Assembly (NCBI GenBank): GCA_905221605.1
Contig: CAJNDS010001068.1
Location: 357,501-421,500 of the forward strand
DNA from: Symbiodinium natans
Taxonomy: Eukaryota; Sar; Dinophyceae; Suessiales; Symbiodiniaceae
Length of the DNA: 64,000 bases
Direction of reading: 5' to 3'
Notes under the pieces: model-generated
Told to the model about the DNA's origin: nothing
The model's input: the letters and a program-made list of their open reading frames with translations, nothing else
The model's database searches: none
In this document: positions 25,501 to 37,500 of the stretch, piece by piece
Layout: every line of letters starts with the position of its first letter
Position numbering within the stretch: the stretch's first letter is position 1
Translations under genes and position numbers: made by a program

Positions 25501-28500
25501 ATCATGATCATATGCAATAATTCTTATTCATACAGGCAGCTGTAATATGGAATAATCATAACAACAATGACAATAATCATAAAAATCAGAATAAGAATAA
25601 CATAACAAACATAGTATGCTCTGGGTTTAGGGTCAGCTGCCGACCCTCCAAAGGAAACCCTAAAAACACCTCACCAAGGCCGACGTCTGCAATGAAGTCC
25701 CCTTCCTCCGCAGCGGGCGAGTCGCTTTGGAGCCCACAATGTAGGGCTCCCTCTAAACGTTTAGGTTTAGGGGCGGGTTTAGGGTTTAGGGTTTAGGGTT
25801 TAGGGTTTAGGGTTTAGGGTTTAGGGTTTAGGGTTTAGGGGCCCCAACATTGACCTTGACACGATGAGCATGGCAAGTCGTCACGAAACTGGGGCGCAGG
25901 TATGAATGCTGGCGCTTGGTCGGCTCATGTGAAGATGGCCAGTTCTTGTCGCCGCAATTTAACACCCCCCTCCCCGTGCACAACCCCCACCCTGCCCCCG
26001 GCCCCCCTCACCTTGACAGGTGTCAACGGCACACGGAATCTCGTAGCTGGCTGAAGGACTGTGGATTAGGGTCTACAGCAAGACGTTCATACTCGGAAAA
26101 TACTGTGGTTTCGGCCTTTCATTTACTGTTTGGCTCAGGCCGGCTCAGGGTTTAGGTCGACACTCAAGCTGCTTCAAGCTTGAAAGACACGCGCACACAT
26201 GTGGGCTCGGGAAAGATACGTGCTTGCCATCTGCTGTGCCGAATGTTAGATGTGAGATCTTGTTTGAAGCCCAAACCCCTACATCCTTGCTTGGATAGTT
26301 TCCAGTTTTCAGGACCTTCTGGCCGTCACATCCGCCCACAAAAAGCAGTCGTTCATCCCATTGTCCTCCAGGTGAACGACGAGCACCACATGCTCGCCCC
26401 ACATGGCCTCCAAGCACTGAAACCCTGCACTCTCAAAAGTCTTCCAGACCCCCCGCAGGTGCGCCGCATAAATCATCTCAATTAGGCTGAATTAGCCCCA
26501 AATAGCCTTCCTTCTGGGGGGGGGACCTGGGAAGGGGGGGGGGGGGGGGGTAGTATAGAGGGGGGTAGTAGGGGAATCCATGATCTAAAGTTTCCCAAAC
26601 CCGAGCCCGTTCAAACCCAATGCTTCTTGGGCAGTGATTTGGTGCCGTGGAAGTACCCCAAGCGACATCTGCCTTCTGGGGTCTTGGACTTCTCAAGCGT
26701 AGTTGCGCAGGATACCCTAAACCCCAAACCCTAAATCCTCAACCCTAAAGCCTGTATAAAGCCTGAAACCGAAGCTCTATAGCCCTGAGCCCTGAACACT
26801 AATCCGAACAGCGGCGCTGGCCCTTAACCACTTCTGGCGTTTATGTAGGAAGGACGAAGTCCCGACTCAAGGCTCAAGGGTTATAGCGCTTAGGGAACTG
26901 TACAATGTAGGGTTCACAACAGTAAAGCCACTCAGAATTCCCGAGAGCCTGCAAAATGAAAGCACGCAAGCCCGAAGAGCTCTCATGATGATGCAAGATG
27001 ACTACTGAGTCTCACCGAAAGCGCCAAACATTTGAAATAGGAAAGCCCTCCACAAAGCCCTAGTACTTGCACAAGACAACTGAAGGCTTCATAAACCGTC
27101 TCGCCAACAGGAAGAAACCAACAACCCTAAACCCTAAACCCTAAACCCTAAACCCTAAACCCTAAACCCTAAACCCTGAACCCTAAACCCTAAACCCTAA
27201 ACCCTAAACCCTAAACCCTAAACCCTAAACCCTAAACCCTGCACGCAAAACCTCAAACAGCTGCTCTTTCCAAGTGGTGGGACCTCGGGCTCCGGAGCAG
27301 CTGCGCAGACCGCCGTGTGCCTCGGATTCTTTGTGTTTGAGGGTTTAGGGTTTAGGGTTTAGGGTTTAGGGTTTAGGGTTTAGGGTTTAGGGCTAGGCTT
27401 CCAGGGGTTTACGGCTTAGGGTTGGGCTGCCAGGCGTTTGGGGTTTCGGGTTGAGGCTTCTGGGGGTTTAGGGTTTGGGGTGTAGGGATTTAGATAGGGT
27501 CTTTCTGGGGGGGGGTTGGGGTTTAGGATTTGGGGTTTTAGGGTTTTGGGCTTTCGGGCTTTCGGGTTTCAGGGTTTTGGGTCTTAGGGGTTTAGGTCTC
27601 AGGGGTTTAGGGTTAGGGGTGATGGTTTCAGGGCTTTGGGGTAGGGTTGGGTATTCAGGGGCTTAGGGTATTGGGTGCAGGGGTTAAGGGTTTTGGGGTG
27701 TAGGCATTTAGCGCTCGGTTTCCCGGAAGCAAACAAGGGGTCAGAGCCTGTCTGCACCTTTGCGTCGCTTCTGCATGCGAGAACCTGCTTCTACAGCCTC
27801 TTCTGACGTGAAGCGACTGCCGGAGCGCATTTGACTGTGGCTTGCAGGAGTGAAGCTAATGCTCTTGGTTTAGGGTTTAGGGTTTAAGGTTTAGGGTTTA
27901 GGATTTAGGGTTTAGGGTTTAGGGTTCGTGCCCTAAAAAAGCTTCTTTCTGCGGGGTCATGGTTTCGGTGATTCTGGTGGCCCCTCCAGCCAAGGGAACG
28001 CAGCTCCCATCTTACTCGTTAGGTCGACAAGTGTACCAGGCTGGCTTGAAACCCTCTGAGACATGTCCTCAGTAGGGGGATAGGATTAGGGGGACCCTTG
28101 GGGATATAGACCCTCTGAATAAGGTCCCTGTTTAAGAGAACCAGAAGAGGGTTAAGAAGGGGTTCCCCTTTAAGGGTCCCCCTTATCCTACCTAGGACTC
28201 AGTATTCTATCTCAACTCTACAACATTCAGAAGGGCTTGGGGCTACATGCCCTATACTACTGCGTATACGAACCCTAAGCTCTTTCAGGGTTCATTTGGC
28301 CTCCAAGGTATTTAACTGTTTAACCATGGTTCCTCGCTGAGTACGCGAGCATCCATGAAGATCTGCCGGATGAGCCCAGGAACCCCATGAGCCGGGGGAC
28401 CCCCAAACCCACGAATCTACAAACCCAGAGGCTCCGCACAGCGTGACTCTACAAACCACCAGAGCATCCCCATCCTCATCCCACACCCCCCGCCGCATAT

Positions 28501-31500
28501 TCAAAGCCGCCGGGGCACAAGGACACCACAAAGCCAAGGGAGCTTAGTAGGGCAGCGAAGGCATCCACCAGCAGGAAGCAGTAGCCTCAGTTTTATCGTG
28601 GCTATGGGGTTTAGGGTTAGGCTTTGGTGCTTCGGGCTTGGTTTTCTTGCGTCGGGTTCAGAGATTTGGGGGGCTTCAATATTCAGTGTTCATGTGTTTT
28701 GGCTTGCGGGTTGCGGTTATAACGGTTACAGGTTTGTTTCACACTGACGCTGACAGCATCTCAGCATAGGAGCTCTTGACTGGCGTAATGATTGCTTCTA
28801 TGGATTCCAAGCCAAAAAAAGCGTTCTCTGACGAGACGCTGCTTCATAACCCTAAACCCTAAACTACCCGAACCCTAAAACACCCTAACAACACTAACAC
28901 TAAATCCGAATCCTATACCCTAAACCCTAAACCCTAAAAGACCCTAACATGTCCAGGCCGCCCCCACGCTTCTCCAGTGCGATTCGCTGAGCGCTGCCTC
29001 GGGAACTTGTAGCTGTTGTGTAAGAAAGCTGTTGGCTTAGACGTTAGGGTTGAGGGTGTAGGGTTAACTTAACCAACTCAAGAAGTGGAGAAGCCGCGGG
29101 AGAATCCACACACGACATGTTCAGAACCTAAGCTTCCACATTCCTCCACGTAGAAGCACGCTAGCAGCTAGAGCTGTGCGTCAGCAGTCATATCCATACT
29201 GCGCATGGAGCTCTGCCATAGTATCATTTGCAATGTTAGCGTGCGGGAAAGCTCTCAAAAAACAGCGAGACGCGCATGAAGACATCAAGAACTGAAGAGC
29301 AGCTTTGGGCGGGTTCTCGTGACGATGGAGCTCTATAAACCCACTCCGAAAACCCTCTGGCTCCAAACCGTCCTAAACCCCTAAACCCTAAAACCCGAAA
29401 ACGCCTAAAGGCCTAGAAGCCAAAAACCCTAGGACCCTAAGACCCTAAAAGCCCTAAGAACCCCTAAGAACCCCTAAAACCCCTGAAGCCCTCACCCTAA
29501 ACCCTAAACCCTAAACCCTAATTCCTAAAACCCTGAAACCCTGAAACCCTGAACCCCTGCCAGGGTGCGAATAGGATCCAGCGGAGGCCTCTTGCGGCAC
29601 AGCTGGACGTCCAAGTTCTCGTAGGCCACCCCTTTGATAAAGGGTTTAGGGTTTAGGGTTTAGGGTTTAGGGTTTATAGGGAGCCAATTTAGGGCTTGGG
29701 GGTTTTTACACCCGAAACTCTAACCTAGTAACTCTAAAGCATGAGCACCTAGGGTTTTTACACCCCGAAACTCCAAATCATGAACACCCTTGCCTTCTGA
29801 CACAGTTGAAACAAGATCTTCGAACATTTCAAGCCCTATCTCCAGCTCAGGTCTAAACATCAGAATCCTGCAAACCCTCAACCCTAAACAGGGTTATACA
29901 GGAATTGGGGCCCACAGTGCCTTTTCATAGCTGATTTCCATATCAGCCCCGAGCCCCCAAACCCCCAACCCTGAAGGCCCGAGTCTATGGGTGTGTAGGG
30001 TTGAGGATCCAGGGCTTCGGGTTCCTCCATTCTCTGCACGTTGGAAGCTATAGAGGGACTACGGTTTAGCGTTTAGGGTTAGGACTTTCGCCTTGGAACT
30101 TCGGAACTTCCAGGTTCGAGCGAATTCAGGGCGACACACCTGCAGAATGGGCGCACAACGACACACGAGATCAAAGGAGGTGAAGACAAGAAAGCAAAGA
30201 GAACGCGCAAAGACAGAAACGAAGGTGAGGCGAACAGTAGCCCTAAACCCTAAACCCTAAACCCTAAACCCTAAACCCTAAACCCTAAACCCTAAACCCT
30301 AAACCCTAAACCCTAGACCACCAGCTGCATGCCTGCTGAGACGACTACACCATGGCATATCTGGCGAACGAAGCAGAGACATCAGAACGACTGATGGATC
30401 AACGTACATACGGACACAAGTACGTAGGGTGCGGTACACAAATTAACGAGGTAGAAGGCCCATGCATGCATTAACAAGCCAAGCCAAAAAGCAAACACAT
30501 GCTCAAATGTCGAGGAAGACACGCATGACACAAACAACACCAAACCAACATATCCATACAAAGCGAAGGCAATACGTAGAAGAGGAAGAAGACAACATCA
30601 TAACACCGAAGAAAGAGAAGATACGCAGGAGCAGGAGAGGGAGTGGCAGAGGGAGAGGGAGACCCCTCCCCCGCCCCCTAAAGAACCCATCTTCCCTTGC
30701 AGCCGCAATAAACAGTGTAATTCAATATCCTGAGTTGAGGAGGTACCCCTATACAGCCTATGCCCGTAACCTCACCTTACTCATAACATGCCCCAAGCCA
30801 GGATTTAGGGGGTTTGGGTTTAGGGTTTAGAGTTTAGAGTTTAGGGTTTAACTAGGGTTTAGGGTTTAGGGTTTAGGGTTTAAGGTTTAGGGTTTAGGGG
30901 CTTAGGGGCTTAGGGTCCGCCGACCCTGGCGGGCTGTTGGATAACCTCCCTCTTTCCCTCCTTACCCGCCCAAAACGGGGGCCGGGGGGGGGGTAGGGGG
31001 GCTCGGTGCACAATTTTTTCGTGGAGGACCGCGCCCCCTACCCCCCCCCCTCCCCCCCTCCCCATACCCTCCCCCCCCCCCCTCCCTACCCCCCCCCCCT
31101 CCCCCCCCACCCTCCCCCCCCCCCTACCCCCTACCCCCCCCCCCCCTACCCCCCTGTTTTTTTCTTTCAAGGTGCTCCCAAACTGTTTGGGTCCTGGTCC
31201 TACCCCTACCCCCCCCAATTTTTCACAGAACTCTGCCGAGCAGGCTGGATGATCTTCGAACCAGGCGATGAGGAAAGCATCCTTTGAGCCGACGAGCGAG
31301 TTTAGACCTTTCAACTATGCTCCAGCGGGGTCGGCGGCTTGAGCCGGAGGCTCTTAAATTTTAGGGTTTAGGGCCATCCAAGTTTCGATCCACATGGGCG
31401 CACAGCAAGGCCTGGGCACGGTGCGCCGTAGGATAGAAAGGTTTTGGGGTTTAGGGTTTAGGGTTTAGGGTCTAAGGTTGCTTCCTCAAAAACGAAGCAT

Positions 31501-34500
31501 AGTGAACCCAACAAAGGAACACCCACCAAACTTTGGGGGTAGGCCCCGCCTTCAGCATACCTGTTGCAGGAGCTCAGTTTAGGGAGTGTCCATGGCCAGA
31601 AATATCCAAGAACTTTTGCCCATGCCCCAAAACCGGCAGAAGTCCAACGAGACCAACTCAGAAAGCTGCGTGAGATTAAGATCCGACTCCCAAGGAACCG
31701 GTAAGCCCAAAGCCACATCCCTAAACACCCAAGCCCTAAATCCTCCTAACCCCAGACCCTAAACCTCCTAACCCTAAACCCTAAACCCTAAACCCTAAAC
31801 CCCAAACCCTAAACCCTAAACCCGAAACCCCACTGAGCCTCCAGCGCCGCAAGGCTGGGCGCGGCAGGGGCTTCCAGGTCCAACCGCCGGAGGTAGGCGG
31901 CCAGCAGCCCGGGCTGGCCAGGGTTTAGGGTTTAGGGTTTAGGGTTTAGGGTTTAGGGTTTAAGGTTTAGGGTTTAGGGTTTGGGGTTTGGGGTTTGGGG
32001 TTTGGGGTTTGGGGTTTGGGGTTTAGGGTTAGGGGGGATTAGGGTTTACGTAGGGTTTGGGGTTTAAGGGTTTTGGGTTTAAGGGTTTGCGGGTTCAGGG
32101 TTCGGGCTTAAGGGTTTAGGGTTAAGGGCTTGGGGTGTTGGGATTCCAAGGCCCTGGTCACCAAAGGTTGTACCCCCAAAGGTCTCCACTAACATGCTCC
32201 GAAGATAGACCCCCCCCACCCCCACCCCCACCCCCACCCCCACCCCCACCCCCACCCCCACCCCCCACACCCCACCCCCACCCCCACCCCCACCCCCACC
32301 CCCACCCCCACGCCCACCCCCCCACCCCCGCCCCCGCCCCCGTGTCCGTCACCCCAACCACGGGGGAAAAAAATGGGTCGGGAGGGGGGGTGTCTGACCA
32401 TGTGTCCCCGAAGGGCTTGTGAACCCCAAACCCTAAAGCCTTTAGCTTCTCATTCCCTTGAATACAACCTCAAGGGTGCCAAAGTAGAGCAGGAGTGCGC
32501 TCTTAGGGCTTTTGGCGGTTCTATGCTGTTTAGTTGTTTCGGTTGCCCCTTCTACTAACAGTCCTTACTAGGGATTATAGTACCCCCTACTCTAATCCCT
32601 TTTAAGAACTGTTACTATTGGGGGGAAACATCCCAATATTTAGGTGTTGTTGGATTCTTGGGGGTTTGGGGGGGTTGTGGATTGTAGGGCCTTTACGGAC
32701 TTTTTGGGTTCTGGGCTTTGGGGATTTTAAGGATTTTTGGGTTTGGGGGTTTGGGGATTTTGGTGTTTAGTGTTTTGGGGATAAGCATGCTTGGGGTTTT
32801 GGGCGTTATTGAAATTTCTAGTGGTATACAGGCTACATGTAGAAGTCTCTAAAGCACTGGATTAATCTCAGTCGGACCTCGCTTAACCCTAAACCCTTAA
32901 TTACGATTTGCTTCCGAACCCCCCCCAGAAAATCAAGAATATTCTTGCTTATAAGGTGAATATTATTCTCTTCTATCCTTTTGGGGTTCTTCAGCAGAGG
33001 GTAGGTAAGTCCCTAAACCCTAAAACTTCTAAACCCTAAATTTATGCTCCAAGTCCTAAACCAAAAGCCTCTTTTTTGTGTTGCCATATACTCGAACATG
33101 CGCCAAGTACTGCCTCGAGGATGCGGGACCCAGTGGTTGGCAACGGCACAGATCCGGAAACCTTGCCTGGATCTAGGGTTTAGGGTTTAGGGTTTAGGGT
33201 TTAGGGTTTAGGGTTTAGGGTTTAGGGTTTAGGGTTTAGGGTTTAGATCACCCGAATACACCATCAACAGATACACTACACAGTGCATGATGCTCTATGT
33301 CAAGACCTTGAAGCCCCCCAGAATCACTGAAGATTCTCTTGTGGAAGGCGAGGGCGGCTCCCCAAACCTCTCAACCTACACGTTCACCTTATTGAGCTTA
33401 AGTTAAACAATAGGGTTTAGAGGTTACGCTTTAGGAGACTGTGGTGCTCTCAGGGTTCTTTCGATAAGGCCTCTACCAATTCGGGGCACAGGGCCCTTCC
33501 TTCAAACCACCGCAGTCCCGAAGCCACAAAGGTCCTCTCAAAACCATCACAAGTTTCAAAACCATGAACTCCACTGACCATCAATCCTCAATATCCTGTA
33601 TAAGCAACATGCCTACCCTTGCAACCCTAAACCCTAAACCCTAAACCCTAAACCCTAAACCCTAGACGCGACCCAGCAAAAGCAAGGACGACCAAGCTGC
33701 ACCGCCGCACTGTGCAGCGTTCCGCGTCCGGTGAGACGGCCATGGCTGCTTCGTACCCCCAAAAGGCTGAATATAACATATAAAGGCATGAAGGTATGTT
33801 ATACTATGTCTATATATATATATATATGTATATATAGACATATACACATATACCTATATACAATAAAAAGTTGAAGTAAGTCAAAAGTCTTTGGGTACAC
33901 TGGGGTTGGGATCTTCCCCCTTGTACTAACAGTCCTTAGGCGGGATTCTAGTACCCTTATAATCCCTGCTAAGTTTAGGGTTTAGGGTTTGAGGGTCTAG
34001 GGTGCAAGGACTGTTAGAATCAGGCGGAACGTCCCCCAAGGGCCAGTGCACACCGATGCCCAGGGGTACGCAAAAGAAGGAAACCTGAGCCCCCCAAAAA
34101 AGCCAAGGTATGCCAGGTGAAAGGGACCTGCGACCAAGATCACGACCCCAGGGAGCCCCGAACCTCACTCAGAACAGAAAACCCTAAAGGTTTAGGGTTT
34201 TAGGGTTTTAGGGTTTTAGGGTCTTAGGGTCGTAGGGTCTTAGGGTCTTAGGGTCTTAGGGCTTAGGGTTTATATAGGGTTTGAGGGTTTTAGGGTTCAG
34301 GGTTTAAGGTTAAGATCATCAACCCCTGCCACCCCAAAAAGAAGTGGGATGCAGCCGCAGGGGCTCCGCCCACCGGGGCGCTGAAGGCGGCGGAGACGCC
34401 CGCAGCGGCTCCGGCGGTGACGAGATCGCGCTGCTCCTCACTAGGGTTAGGGGTTTAGGGTTTAGGGTTTAGGGGTTTAGGGTTTTAGGGTTTTAGGGTT

Positions 34501-37500
34501 TAGGGTTTAGGGTTAGGGGTTTGGGGTTTAGGGTTTAGGGTTTAGGGTTTGGGGTTTCGGGTTTGGGGTGTTGGGTGTAGGGTTTAGGGTTCGGGGTTTA
34601 GGGCTCCGGGTGTAGTCAGGGGTTACGGGTTTGCGGTTGAGGGTTGAGGGGTTGAGGGTAGAGAGCTCGCCTCCCCTGCAACTGGGAGCAACAGTGAAAA
34701 TTTTGACAACCATCAAAATCATGATGAGAACAATAGAAACAATACTGAACCATCACAATCAGCCCGCAATGCTTGTTGTTGCGCGGGTATTTCCCAAACG
34801 CAATCTTTCTTCTAGGAACCCCCTAACAGGGTACCCGGGGTACCGTACCCCCCCCTTCCCCAGACGAAGCTGAAGCCGGAAGTCCCAAAAACAACCATCG
34901 AGGTGGGAATGCCCCTGGTGGAGCGCACTCCATGGGTGGTATCGTGCTTTCTGTTGTTTCGCAGGGTTTGCGGCTTATAGAGCTTCAGGGTAACTGCCTG
35001 TCCACATGTACAGAAGCTCTTCTTGAGCGTGGGATTTCAAGTGGGTTTTCGCAAACAGGTTTTCGCAGGTTTTCGAGGGGTCTCCCTGACATTCTCGGAA
35101 TCTCCAAAATGGCTAAAATGGGTACCCCAATTTGGACACCCCGAATTGCTCTTCATCCACCCAAAACCCTCAACCCTAATGTGTCCTTGTCCATGTTGAT
35201 CGGCCGCAGGCGATTTGTCCAGAAGACGCGCGAGGTCCTCAAACCATAACCGCCAAGAGTATGATTGTTGCTAAACATTTTCTCAAGAACCCCAAATAAC
35301 CCTAAACCCTCAAACCCAAACCCTAAAACCTAAACCCTTAACCCTAAACCTACCCAAAACACGCAGGCTTGGGGTTCTTACGGCCAGCTTTGTGAGCTCT
35401 GTTGGGCTTAAAAGGGGGCTTAATGATTCGAATAGGGTTTTGGGGTTCTTATAGTATACTAATGAAGGGACCATAAGGGAATAATATGAGTAATGATTCC
35501 GACCCCTGTATTTAAGGGGCACTTCGGTCACTTCTCAAGATCGCGTCGGGAGGCAGGGACCCACAAATGGCGCCGCTGTGGATCATCGGCCCTTCCTGCA
35601 CCAGGGGCTTTGTGGGGAGTTCCCGAAGCCTTGGGGTTTAGGGTTTAGGGTTTAGGATTTAGGGTTTAGGGTTTAAGGTAATCTCCTGGCCTTGCCGCAA
35701 GGCAGGCCGGCTCCCACGCTGAACATGACGCCGAACTCGGTGGGGGGGAGGGGGGGGGGGGGTTGAGTGGTTTAGGGTCTGAGGGTTTAGGTTTTGTCGG
35801 TTTAGGGTGTAGGGTTTCGGGGTTTGGGGTTTAGGGTTTGGGGATTTCGGGTTCAGGGTTGAGTGAATGTTTAGGGCTTTAAGATTGAGTGGTTTAGGGG
35901 TTTATAGGATGAGTGGTTTAGGGCTTAAAAGGTTTTGGGGCGGTTGGGGTTTGCGGCTCGGGCGTTGCAGAGCCCTAGACCCTAAACTACCCCAAAACCC
36001 CAAACCCCAAACCCCAAACCCCAAACCCCAAACCCCAAACCCTAAACCCTAACCCTAAACCCTGAACCCTAAACCCCAAACCCCAAACCCTAAACCCTCA
36101 GCTGAGGGTCAGCTTTCGCTACCAGCGTCTTGATATCCAGCATCCGGGGCATGTGGATGCCTCGGGGTACCAAGGTGTCTGGGCTAGAAATGGGGTTAGG
36201 GCTTTAAGTTTTGCAGCCTAAGCCCTAAACCCTAAACCCTAAACCCTAAGCCCTAGACCCTAGACCCTCAACCCTAAACCTTGTGTAGGGTTTAGGGTTT
36301 TAGGGCTTATCGTCTTAGGGTTTAAGAAACCTGTCTGAAGATGCCGTCAACAGATTCTCAACACGAAGACTAAGTCTGGGTTTACCTTCCTTGAACTTGT
36401 TAATGTTGGAAAAAGTTCGAGAGGAGCTTCTCAACAAGCTTGTCCAAACTTTAGTTCAAGAGACGTGAGGAATAGTTTCAGTTTACAGGCACTTGAGGGT
36501 TTAAGGTCTAGCGCTTATTCCTCCCCCCCCCCCCCCCCACAACGAGGCCTCCCTTTGAATACCCTATGTACCCACTATCCCCCCACAAAAGGGCCTCTTT
36601 TGCATACCCCTATATACCCCCCCCCCCCCCCCCTCCCTCCCAAATTACCCTAAAACCTAAACCCGAACCCTTGGATTTTCCCCCCCCCCCCCCCCCCCCC
36701 CCCCCAAACTACGAGCATCCTGTCCCTGTACTCGGCAGTCGCCCCAACGCACTTCTTTTCCCTCCCGCAAACCGTGCAGCTCGACGGTCTGACATCATCC
36801 TGCAGCATAAGCCGTAGAACCCAAAAACCCTAAACCCCTAAAGCCCTAAAACCCAAAACCATCAACACTCTAAAACCCTAAACCCTAGAACCATAAACGC
36901 CCTAAAGCCCTAAAGCCCTATAAACCCTAAACCGTAAACCCGAAACCGTTGGAGTCCACTGGTTGGACCGTAAGTTCTCATTCCGCACTCAGAGGGTGTC
37001 ACCAGGCCAGCCGAACAAGGCGAGCGGGAAGTCGCCGTACATTCCTTAGCACGCTGAGGGTTTAAAGTTTAGGGTTTCGGGCTTAGGGTTTAGGGTTTCG
37101 GGTTTCGGGTTTAGGGAGGCTTTATGAAGGGTTTGTGGAGGGTGCTTCTCAAGGGTTCTGCCTACGGCCAAACTGACCAACCGGGAATGCCCAAACTGCG
37201 ATTTCTAGCAGCTGCCCCAAGCTTACCTGTTGGTGTTTGGCTGAGGTCACGTTTCTTGGGCCGAGTTGCGCATCTCCCCGTCGCCAAGCTCTGGGTTAAA
37301 CAGCACCCCTGCGATGCATCTGCTCACGAGGTTGGTACGGGCGGTTCATGATGGCATGTACCCCTAAACCCTAAACCCTAAACCCTGAATACTAAGCCCT
37401 AAACCGGTTCAGCAGAACGGTGTTTAGTCCATTCTGTGAAGGGCCGGCCCCAGATCCCCTAAGTTCGCTTCACAAGCTTGTGCATGTCGACTTTCAAGGG

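Larger units (their letters stand above)
22612..34320. repeat. telomeric arrays of CLC intron 17 and the nested NAT-like gene
   Basis: 22612-22678 (CCCTGAA), 24142-24318 (about 25 units, longest perfect array), 24785-24820, 25218-25290, 25413-25464, 25778-25840, 27120-27240, 27335-27716 (degenerate), 27868-27926, 28848-28950, 29372-29560, 29640-29676, 30240-30316, 30810-30910, 31735-31828, 31920-32130, 33174-33247, 33625-33663, 34190-34320. Confidence 0.9.

Noticed and set aside
31480-31560. Frame with CFVFEEAT as the CLC EE exon
   Set aside because: Phase does not fit exons 17 and 19; the exon at 16032 (VLFAIEEG) fits phase and motif.
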